From Nipponacmea schrenckii (taxonomy: Eukaryota > Mollusca > Gastropoda > Lottiidae), in contig CM060199.1 of NCBI GenBank assembly GCA_030562195.1, forward strand, positions 17,566,338 to 17,630,337: a DNA stretch of 64,000 bases, in the 5' to 3' direction. The notes beneath the pieces were generated by a model. The model did no database searches. It was given only the letters and a program-made list of their open reading frames with translations, and was not told where the DNA came from. This document shows positions 13,601 to 25,600 of the stretch, in pieces. The first letter of the stretch is position 1; every line of letters begins with the position of its first letter. The position numbers and the translations under genes are program-made.

Positions 13601-16600
13601 AAATTAAACTTTAAATTGATTTCTGTCCAATACAATCGAGAGTCTGTCAAAAAGCCTTTACTGTAATTGGTTTTTAAATGGCCTATTGTACTTACTCACA
13701 TTAGACCCCCTTTATTCTCGCTAATAGCAATCCCCTTTAATTGTTTGGAGTCAGTAATAAGGAAGTTTTTGATATAAATGAAATACCTTATTTACAAAAC
13801 CAAGTCAAAACTTTTAAGTAGACTAAAATAGACGAACGCCTGTTATTGAAACCACTAGACATGCGCAGTCAGAGGAATGAACATAACATCCGGTTAACAT
13901 TCTATCGCATTTAAACAGATTTCGCCTATAGTTTGTGTGAAAACATGAAGACTTTAGTGTTTTATTGAACAATGTGTACAGTTGAAAATATCAGTAGTCC
14001 ACTAGTATATATATCGGTGTACATCGAGTGACAATAACAACACAGTAGTTAACAGAAAAACCTGTCACTTCTATCGAAGCGTGTTTACAGTATTATTACA
14101 CAGGCGTGCGTAGTGTACTGTTAATAGTGTAAGTGATTAATTTGCTGTAAAGCTTGAACTTAGCAAGCACCTAGTTCGGTTTATATCATCATGGACAGTC
14201 GTGAATTTGAATCAAGTCCGGCATCTGTGGATACGAGTTTGGATTCCGAATCCGAATTTACTTGCGTGACAGAGACACAATGTGAAATTTCCGAAGATCC
14301 ATTGAATTCCGACTCAGTAGCTTCTTCTTCTACCACCACTGAATCCTCGACAAATGAATCACCTAGACGAGAGGTGCCGGATATGACGTCACAGTATTGG
14401 TATACGGCGAGTTGCTTTGACCGATATTGGAAACATTACCAAAAGGTCATGACTTGGTATAATAAACATCTTCAAGTCTATCGTAATCTTCAATATCAAT
14501 ATACTGCACATTCGGGACAAACTACGAATAATTGGGCGACTAACAGACCAAGATCAAAAAAGAAAAGAAAACGGCGACTGCAAAAACAGAGATCAAGAAA
14601 ATTGCGTGTCGATTTGTCTTCGTCTGATCGTTCTAGTGGGCAGGTAGAAAAACCAACTGTTTATGCAGAGGAACCGATGAGCGGTACAGAGGCTTCGTCT
14701 CTCCGAGATGAATTGGTTGAAACAGAGGAATTCGAGATGGAAATCACAGAGGAAATGCTCGAATTTTTCGCCAAGTCGCAACAGCACAGAAAAGACAGAG
14801 ACTCTAAAGAAAATGAAAATGGGAAGTCTACTGAAATGGTCAACATAGAGGACGCACACAAACCAGTTAGGACAGTAGAACCCCCGAAAGAGCGCCCTGG
14901 AGTACGACGAACTGCTGAAATGAAGTTATTGTATGGTAAAGGTGCTGCTATGATACATGGTATGGAAACTGCTCTCAAAATGTCTTACGATAGGAATCTC
15001 GATGTAAAACAACCAAAAGTATGGCCCAATATTCCGTTACGAATCGTCTTTGCTGATACATGAAGTTTGTTTATTGTTGATGAAAAGGGGTTTCAATCCA
15101 AACTGACAATAGTTGTTTAATCTGTGACGCAAGCGATGTGTATCGGATTTCGAATCCGCATTGGTGACAGAATAATTTCAACAGGATCGAGAATATTGAA
15201 AATGTTATACTCCGTTAATTGCTTGTATTGTACAAAAAATGCCGGTCGGCATATGCAAGCATTCTTTAGAATATAATTGTATTCATGGTATCAAATATGT
15301 TTTTATGTGCAAACTTATGAATAAATAAAATTTTATGATGATTTAATTCAATTTCTTGTTATATTTGGAAATGCTGATTTCTCTTTATATGATATAAAAT
15401 AAAAAATGTGTTCACTGTTTAAAAGGGTTCAATGTATTAAAAGTAGAGTGATATAAAAATATTACTCTTCAGTTTCACACTGGACCTTTTCACACAGCCG
15501 ACCATTTCAGTGGCCTCTTTTCGATGTAGAACATTATTTACAATTATATCGTGCACATGGTAGGGTATACATTGTATGTAAACTATACGTTTACTCCTGT
15601 AAAGGCTGTTACTTTGTAAACCTAGTCGCAGAATGACATTTGGTGTCAAGAACGAGTGGGCTTGCTCTGCTACTAGTATACAGTGCTGGCCGCCATAAAC
15701 TCATTTAATCGCTAACATCGACCAAACTTTATAGTGTTTTGTTTTTGTAATGATACGTATTTTAAATCCAACCCAACCCTCATTTGTTTTTTTTAACTGT
15801 TCAGCACTTTCTACCATCAAGTGTCAAGCAAAACATAACTTCCCGGTCTCTGACATCAGTAGGAGAGTTAAATCACTAATTAGAAACAACCATCTGTAGT
15901 GTTTCGCAGTACAAGTACAGACATCTCGTTTGCTTGTTCACTGAACTTCTTTAAGAGACATCTAAGCATCATTAAACTCGCTAGTTGACATTTCTTTCCT
16001 CGAACAACAAGTTTCGATATTGCATTTTGAACTACATTATGATATTAAGAGTACATCACGAAACCAACCAGGGCAAAGTGCAGCACCAGTTTTTCGATTT
16101 CGTTTCTTTCCTTTGTCCTTTTCATTCATTTGAGCACAGAATGGTGGACTAGTGAGTGCCGTGAGTTCAACAGACCGGAATGGGAACGGAAAGTCCTGAA
16201 AATATCAATTACAAATAGTTTTTATCAGGGACAAGCTGCTGGACAAGATCCTTTTGAATTGAAGTTAATTTTGTTCAATATGCGGGTACCGTACAAGATC
16301 ACTTACACCAGAAGAAAACGAAAAGTGACTTGCAGTAAAAACTATCGTGTACAATGAGCAGGCAGCAGTATGACAAGATCTGTGGCCAGAATGGTATATA
16401 TAAGTACTGTCTTGTTAAATCAAGAAGCATTGTAAGATTTCTTTGTTGATCAGCACAACTCTCCAAAACTATATTACGACGTTTAGATATACGCTATTCA
16501 ATGAAGAATTATATTTATGAGGAAATATATACATTGCCAAAATTAAGCATATTATTGAAATCAGACATTTCATAACATCCCAGACTAACAAATCGATTGA

Positions 16601-19600
16601 ATGGTTATGTTATAATTATAGTCATTTGACTATAATATCGTTAAATTATAAGTAACGTCATCATTCTTAGCTTTCTACCAGCGAATATGAATAAATCACA
16701 GAATTTCTAAAAAAAATAATTACCCTCAGTTTGAAAACCTCTTTTTAGATGCATGTTTCCTTGTCATTTGTTTGTTTGGAAAGCTATCCCACCCATCGAC
16801 TCGATATACCGTATGATTACATGTAAAAATACTGGATGATATTAATTGTGTAAAATACTGGATGATATTAAATGTGTTCTTATCAAAGGAGTCTAGCTTT
16901 CTACCAGCGACCATGAATACATCACATTTCTAAAATTTTCCCATTTGGAATAATTACCTTCAGTTTGTAAACCTTTCTTTAGATGCATGTTTCCTTGTTA
17001 TTTGTTTGTTTGGAAAACTATCCAACCCATCGACTCTATATATCGTATGATTACATTTAAAAGTACTGGATGATATTAAATGTGTTCTTATCAAAGGAGT
17101 CTGTAATTAGGATGCGTATTAGACGGAAGTTAGCTTTTCATATACGTCTGGATCGATGGTGACTACGTGGTTTTAATGAATGCTTGCCTGTGATCAATTC
17201 AAAATGAGCATTTTAGTCGAATTTCTTTAAAGTTCAATTAGACTTTTGACACATATATCAAGGGGGTCTCAGTTGAAAGCAATATTTTCAAGGCTTTGGT
17301 TAATGAAAGCGAAATTCTAAGAAAGGTCATCGTTGGTGGTCTTTTGGTCATTGATCAAGGGGGGTCATTCTTTCATTTAAAAACAATTTTAAGATATTTG
17401 AAAACACCTTTTCAACGTCGGGGGCCTTTGGTCATTGAAGATCTAGAGCTTTTGTGTATAACTTCAGTGCAAGTTTCCGTCGATAATTGGCCTGCCAGTT
17501 TTTGTTTATGTCAGTCTTATGAAGTTTGATATAATTCAATGTTAGAAGCAGATCAGAGATGTTAATGGATTAATGCGAAATTTTAGACATTTCAACTCGT
17601 GTGTCTTTTAACATAAATCACCAGGAGAACATTTATGGTCACCAGGAGAACATTTCATCAAAGACAATTTAAGAACATCAGTATACACCTAAAGATACCA
17701 TCCTGCAGAGAATATCACAGTAAACACTCTTTGGAAGCAAAGCTTCATAGAGATACACACTTAAAAACTCGACTACATAAAGGGATATGCACTTCATACA
17801 CGATCAAATGTCGAAACAAATAAGAAAGCAATGTTTGGGAGCGTACATTAGAAATGCCTTACTAAAGAAAAATGTTATATACAAACTCCTTTCAGATTGA
17901 ATTGAAACTTAGAAGTCGTAAGGATGAAACAACACATAAATAATTTTTAAGCTTAAACGGCAAAACTAGCAATTTCACTTTTTTTTAAATAGATATAATT
18001 TGTATATATATATGGCAGAGTTTCCAGAAATTACTAGTGTTTTTTTTAACTTTCAACACAAATAATTCCGGACACACATGGATTTGAATACTCAAATGTT
18101 TTTGTTAAGCTGTGATACTATTACTGATAAGCTTAACAAAAATAAATTCCTGTTTCTGAGACTAATTTATATTTGGTCTTACGAATTGAGGAAGCTGTCT
18201 CTTTAAATGATCATTGTACAGAGTAGTGGTCAAACCTGGAATTACCAACTACATGTACGTGATCATAGATTATCAACATCAGATTAACTACATCTTGATT
18301 TTATCACTGAAATTTTCAGACAGTCATTTTTTAGATATTCAAACACTCTTGTCAATTAGACAAAATTCGATCTTGAAAGAAACATTCGTCGTTGATAAAT
18401 CAAGTTGTTCGTGGATGATATGTCTAAAACTCGCATTGAAACTTGATAGATTGAGATTCGGTTCATAGGTCATTTAATATATACTGAAAAACCGGGATAA
18501 CGGCCTGGCGCCAAATTCTGAAAAATCAATATTCCTGTCCTGTTGAATTCATTCATCATGTTTCGTGTTCTTGTCGCCTCATGTTAGAGGCATTGATTAA
18601 AATAGATATCACTTTATTTTTATGACTTCTGTTCTGCAGTAAGTGTTAAATTGAGACCAATCCAGCATTGATTTTGATGATGTGATAGTTTATACTCCAG
18701 TTCGAAATATGCTATATCTTTCCCCTCCACTTAGTCCAATGGCAATATTTAGGGTCATTATGATGCGTATAAATCCCAAACACCAAATCGTACCAACCAG
18801 CATAGACGGAAGTTAATATTTGTGTGGATATTAGGTTTAATTAGTACATGTATACTCTATCATTAAGTTTTTAAAGGAATCAATAGTAATTATTGAGATT
18901 TGAGATTTTAGGGAATGATGCTGACGATAAAGATTCCTTAGAGTTGTTTATAGTGTTAAACGAAGGCCCATTAAGATAATCATATACCCTGATATAAATC
19001 ACAAGGGTAAATGACGTTTTCTGCTCTGTGAGTCGTGAATCACTCGTATTATTGTTTCATTATTGGAAGATGTGATTTATACAGATCTGAGAAAGTCCTC
19101 AATATCTATATTTCAGTATTTGTCAGACTATTGTATGAAAAACGTTCGGCAATTCGAAAGATATTATTTAGATAGGTCGGTTTTTCTTTCCGAAAGAACT
19201 ACAGTTTCTATGTTCGTCTATGATTAAAACCTATAGTACCGTCCTGTTGGGTACTTAATGTCAAGCAACGTATGGAGTCATTAAATATATCTGAATGAGA
19301 TTATCTTTATAATGGTCTTAAAACTGAAATTTTCGTCAGCCCCGTAATTTATAATTTTAGAATTTTTTTTTTTTTTTTTTTATTGTCATTATACTAACTG
19401 AAACACCATACCCCCCTCCCCCCGGATAGCTGAAGAACTAGACAACTTTTTTAAAAATAAGCCTCATCGATTGCAAAGCAATTGGTGTGGTTAGAACTAT
19501 AAATAAAAATTCTAAAGAATCCATCAAGCCAAATAACCCCTTTCGAGACGGTTTAATTTTGATGGATGACACCCAGACAGAGCATGGCTTAATGTTAAAT

Positions 19601-22600
19601 TATAATGAGTATGAAAACTTTACTATGGTATAATCCATATTTATTTGACATTCGAAATGTTGTGATAACTACGTACCTAATTTATATTTTATATGACTAT
19701 TTTCCCTTTTTTGTCACAAATACAAATGGACCCACATGACACTTTTGAACTAATGAAAAAAAATGTACTTTACGTTCTACTCATCTACAACTAATTGTGT
19801 TATGAGGAAAATGTTTGCCAGGACAGAGGCATTAGCGGACCAAGACCTGCAGTAACCCACCAACTTACTTAATAACTTTCACAATTTAATGATGTATCAT
19901 ATTCTTATTCAGCCCATGACCAAAATTAATAACAAATCATCTTAAATAGGCCAAATTGCACAGAATGAACTTCTACCCCCCGGCCCCCCCCCCCTGCCTC
20001 TCTTTGCTGTAAACAGTAAGTATATCAGTTAGTATACGAGAAGTTTTCGAGATATTTATCACAGTCAATGGAAGTTAATATCATGCGAAGGAAATTATAA
20101 TATTTCTGTTAAAAGAAGCTATTATAAGAACAATTTCTGATTCATTCTCGCTTTATTGGTTTCTTCAATGTTTCTTCAGGTCATAAAATAGAGAAATACA
20201 TTCAATGAGTGAAACAATTTCCTGAACTATCCAGTACATTGATTTAGATGATAGTAAATTTACAATTTACGAATATCAATCAGCTGATGGAACTGTTCAA
20301 AGGATCAGTTCACGTAGACAAATCCAAACGGGGGATGTCATGTGTCATCCATGGTGTTTTTGCAAATTGAACCAGTGTGATTTTGGTCAAATGAACCGGT
20401 GAAGTTTTGGCAAAACCTATGCCCTTTCTTAGAAAGTCAACCCGTTGTAGGGAAATGAACCATTGACGTTTTAAATATAATTTTGAACATGTGACGTTTT
20501 GAATAAACGAGCTTTGGATATAACCACTTACAAAAACTAAATCTAAATAAAAAATTACATATCAGATTCAACTTTCGATTTCTGTTGAATACTTGTAAAA
20601 AAAAATCAATGTTTAATTTGATTCACAACTGGAGCTAGAACATGAAATAACAGCCTGGTCGTTATGTTTCATAATATTCCAATATCCAAAGACAAATATC
20701 TTTTCAATATCTCGTGTGTTTTAAAAAAAAGGAAATGATTTTTATATTACATATCTTTCTACTTGAAATGTGTTTTTAGTTGAAATTCATAATTTTTAAA
20801 ATATAGGACAGTTTGATACAGGCCTTCTCAATTCATTTTTAAAAATGGCTAATTATATTTTGTGGCTAAATCAAGCCTAGTCAGCGAAGCTAGCGGAGCA
20901 TAGTGGGTGGGGTCTAACGCCCGGAAGGTCTTACACAGTTTTTGCAATCAATAGGACTAAATTAGTCAAATTAAAAAAAATATCATAGCATTTTTTAATG
21001 TAAAATCGAATAAAGATATCCCACTATATGTTAATTTAGCGCTTTTTCTTAGAACTCATTTACCAAGTACCTATATGCTACTATGAAAGTAATTCTGAAA
21101 CATCAGTATTAAAAACAAATTCAAATTAGAACTATTATGAAAGACTGAATTCAAAAGTTGTTTCATAAACTTTTTATAATCACTAATTCTTAAAATTTCT
21201 TGAAAAACATAACAATGTTTACAAATTGTTTACAAACGGTACTCAGCAGACAATTGTCACGAAACAATGTATATAAGACAAATTTCTATATGACAATCTA
21301 TGCTCTGTTCCTGACTTTGAAAGACAGATTTTCATAACCAAAAATTCTTTTGATTGATTTGAGTTCGCATTTGTTCACATCACGTGTTTAACAGTATTTC
21401 AGCTGTATTTCAAGTACTTTAAAGAATTCATTGTTCAGAACACTGTCTGGATACAAGAATCGAACAAATCTTATGCCAAGCTACTTGGAACCGTGTTAAT
21501 ATGCCGTCAAGAGGCTGGGGTTATTGATTTGAACAAATATTTGATTTATTTTAAGATTTCACATAATATCAAAAGTCAATAACACTTGTAGAATTTCCAA
21601 AACAACCAGATCATTCTAGATAAACAAATTAAGAAAATCGCAAATAAAGCATTATTGGGATTTTGCCATTTTTTTTGGACGAGATTTAACAAATACATTT
21701 TCTCATTTAAAAGGGAGAGTATAGAAACTGCATTTTTTTTTAAATTAAAAAATTCAATTTTGATAATCTGCAGATGAAGATTGTGACGTCATTGGTAATA
21801 TCTATATCAGAAGGTCGTCTTTGAAGTACTTGTTTTATGAACCTTGTTGGATTAAAACTTTGAAATACAATACAAAACTTTGTCCCATGCGCCAGATTTT
21901 AAGGCGAGGTTAAGACCTTAAATGATTTAGTGGTCTTTAAAATGGAAAAATCGAGAAACTATTCAAGCATTTTTTGGCATCTGTCAAGCGAGTATGTTTA
22001 TACAAATTCATTAGGTACGGATATTATTGAGTAAGAGTTCACTATATTTCGCGATATTCGATTGTATAGACTTAAATGAAAACTTTGTTACAATTATAAA
22101 ATACACTGAACATTGAAAACTTTTAATTTACTAAAAACAGACCACAAATATTCAGGGAAACATTCGTACAGTCAAGATCAATGGTTGCCCACTGCTATCG
22201 TGCAACAAACTTCTTTATATTGTTGACGTTAACTGTTTACTTTGGCTTTGGCTGATAAGCTATCTTTACATAAACATATTTTCATATAATTAAATATTTA
22301 TAAAATAAAGCAATTGACATTACTTTTAATTGTAAGCAATTGTCTATTTTGATAGATTTCCTATCTGTTCTATCGAACACAGATTTAATTTTTTCCAAAT
22401 CAATTGTTTGTCGACACAGTCGACGAAACAAAGTAAATTAGTTTACTTGAAACTTTGATTGCTTTTGATTTATCGACCAAATGAGAGAATGGGGAGTAAT
22501 CGTACATTTCCTAGATGATCCGGTTAACCGATTGAGCGATAGTTGTCAAAACATCTCTCGTTCAATGAACGTCATCGATCATCAATATACAGCTGATATT

Positions 22601-25600
22601 GTTATTGAAATTAATTTTAGTAAGACACGTTTCATATCCCGCGTAATAATATCTTTATTAATTATTTACAAACGTCAACAATGGAATGTCCCTTCTAGAA
22701 GACAGCGACAAGACAATCAGCAATTGAGTGATTGTTTCCTTGTCGATTATCGATCATATTGAAAGGTTTTTTTTGTACTTAACTGTGTGAAACGCCCGTT
22801 TCGTTTAATTTTTGTTCTAATCAAAACTGATTTTAATGATGATAATTAGACGAAGGTTGGCGAACAAATTGAAATTTTTAAACTTTGCCAAAATATATAT
22901 TTCGTCAATGGACTTACCTGGTGTCAAAATCATATGACAGAATCATACTATAATCAAATAAACGCATAAAACGTCCATCATACTAAGTAATTTTCATTCA
23001 GTTTCGTGTAAAATAAAGTATATATTCTTAAGTCATGGCACCTGGTAAGTCCAGCTGAAAAATACATATGCTCTCATTGACCAAGTATTCCTTTAAAAAT
23101 TCGTCTCGATTCCCCAAGCTTCTGGGTCCGACAACTACCTACTCACCCTGATTTTAGTAATTTACGCCTAAATAACGCATTACACAACCGCAGATTATGC
23201 ATGAAAAATAGTATTTGAAGATGAATAACCCTACAATATTTCACTCGTTGTACACTGTGTGGCTTTGTTGTAAGAATACCAATGTGTGTATAGGGAGTAA
23301 AGTTCCAGTTCAATTCAAATTGATTAATAAGTACAGACGTTTCACACCTGATACGCAACCAAAGAATTCATTTAATTGTCGACAATTCTCATGGGACGGA
23401 TCAGTAAAGTAGACTCATCATGTTATTCTGAGACGTTTATAGCCAGTACGGAAACGATGGCGATTCTCACGTCCGGTTGTTTTACTAGCCGACCTGAGAC
23501 CACTGAACGTGGGAGAACCGATATACTGGGCTATCTCGGTGAAATATATTTATAATCGGATTTGGTTGTTTTCTTGTAAAAGTAATAACCAAACTAAGTT
23601 ACAAAAGCAAAATGAAGGTTTACACCCTGTTTTGACATTAAAAAACAACATTCACTTAAAGATATAAAAGGATTGTAAAGACGTCTAGATTTGTTTGTTT
23701 ATCTAGGACACTATTATCATTCATTTGCACTATTCCAATTTTCAATAGGACGTCAACAATTCCACTAGAACAAAGCGTAGGGCCTATGTTGTACATGCAT
23801 ACTGCCTTGAAATGCCGTCAATAATAGATTATTATTTTAAGACATGGATATTGGAAGATATGTAAAATTTATTTTTTGATGAAGATGGCACAATTTCAAA
23901 ATTATATAAATTCATAGTCATAGCAAATAATAGTATCTAAACTAATATCAAACTTAACGTTACGTTAACAATTAAGATAGTTTAGGCGTAAAAAAATAAA
24001 GGGTAAACTTAGTAAATGACACGATTCTATAGATTTTTCATTATTAAATTTCATTAAAAATATCCGATCTGCGAAAAAACCTTTAAATTCATTGAAGCAC
24101 ACGAAACTTGTGTAATCGATGTATTCAATTAGCACAGTATAGAATAATAATTACCCAACATCTTATCAATATTGCAACAGCTCCTATACAATAAAAGCAT
24201 GAAATGATGAAAACACCGAAGGCATTGTATTGTTTTATCTAAAACAAAATCTGCTGAAGGTTAAATAATAGCCAATTAGAGGAATATTGGTGCACTTGAT
24301 AACAAGAAAATGTAGATCTCAAAAAATTAAGTTCTCATTATTTTGACATTGGCTTATATTAGTAGGATAAAAGAAATTCTATTACATTCGAAAATGCTCA
24401 TTGTGATGCAGTAACAGTCGAAAATGCTCATTGTGATGCAGTAACAGTCGAAAATGTGTATTTTTATGCAGTAATAGGAGATTCAGATTGCCGTAGATGT
24501 TGTCAACATTGCAAGGTCCCTCATTAGACGGGTGTGCTGTGTGCTTTGCGGGTATGGATACGGCATCTTGCCGTTCCGATACCGTGCTTGAAGTTGTTGT
24601 GTGCACGTACATTTAAGATTCGTGTACTTAAATTTACTCCTTAAACGCCATGTCCGACCTCAAAACAAAATGACACGTAATGCAATTAATTTTATTTCGA
24701 GAACGATTTTGCTTCAATTAAAATGGCCAAACCTGATATAAACAGCTATCAGTCTGATGTACAAATAACATAACTCATTATAGATGAAACTCAAGGGAAT
24801 AAGTTGATAGCCGTGATAAGATGTTCATATTCGCTAAACTACATTATATTCACTTTTATTACTGCAGTCTGCGTCAGAGATTAATAACAGCTATGGAGCT
24901 ATAAATCTACCGAAAGAAAAGTTGGATTGGTTGGAAATTGCAATCACAAATTTTGCCCCACGGCCATAAACCTACATGATATACGTCTTTATCTCAATAC
25001 GCTGCTTTAAATATAAGTGGTCAAGACCACTTCCTCTTCTGAAACGCTTGATTTCACCGATTAAAATTTTCAAAATTATTGAAGTTCTTTCACGCATTGA
25101 TAAAAACACCGTTTTCTCCATTTCCTGTAAAGAATACCGCGTACAATATGTTGGCGAAACCCAAATCTCGTTGCGTACTCATTAAAGCCGTCATCGCTTT
25201 GACATACTCCATAAAATAGATAGACTAATCGCGAATCATTTTTATTCAATAAAGAAGTCTTTCAGACTGTGGGGACAATACAACAGTAAATCACCGCAGA
25301 ATAGTTTAAGTGTTCGGGAAGGGTGGTGCTTTGATCTGTAATTTAGTCTGGGGGCTGAAGTAAATACCCATTTGCTGTAAATCACACTGCTGGTTTAAAT
25401 GACAGAGTGGTGCTCTTGATCACTATTTTCAATTCAATTGCCCTAACAGCATTTCATGAAACATAGTCCGTCAGACTCTGAAACAATACATCAGTATATC
25501 ACCTTCTGAAAATTCTGTTGGTTTAAATTTTTGGGACGGGTGGTGCTTTTTATCAGTAATGTAGTCGCTTCCTGAGCGTTGGGTTGAATATATTTTCGAT

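Larger units (their letters stand above)
15330..24387. other. Intron DNA, no gene recognised
   Basis: Nine kilobases of AT-rich intron 1 of the secreted-peptide gene. Found here: a direct duplication at 16.67-17.10 kb, a SINE tail near 19.77 kb, and poly-T (19.36 kb) and poly-C (19.98 kb) runs. Open frames of 60-93 codons (for example 16130-16357, 22481-22762) match nothing I know. Confidence 0.5.

Noticed and set aside
14593..14978. Two minus-strand frames of 88 and 105 codons inside GEMIN8
   Set aside because: Antisense shadows of a clearly conserved protein.
16130..16357. 75-codon plus-strand frame
   Set aside because: No recognisable domain, no splice context and no upstream promoter motif; ordinary for AT-rich intron DNA.
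22481..22762. 93-codon plus-strand frame
   Set aside because: Low-complexity composition without known motif; no supporting splice or polyadenylation signals.
24382..24612. 76-codon minus-strand frame ending in repeated LLLHHNEHFR
   Set aside because: The repeated amino acids come from the 30-bp minisatellite; no other support for coding.
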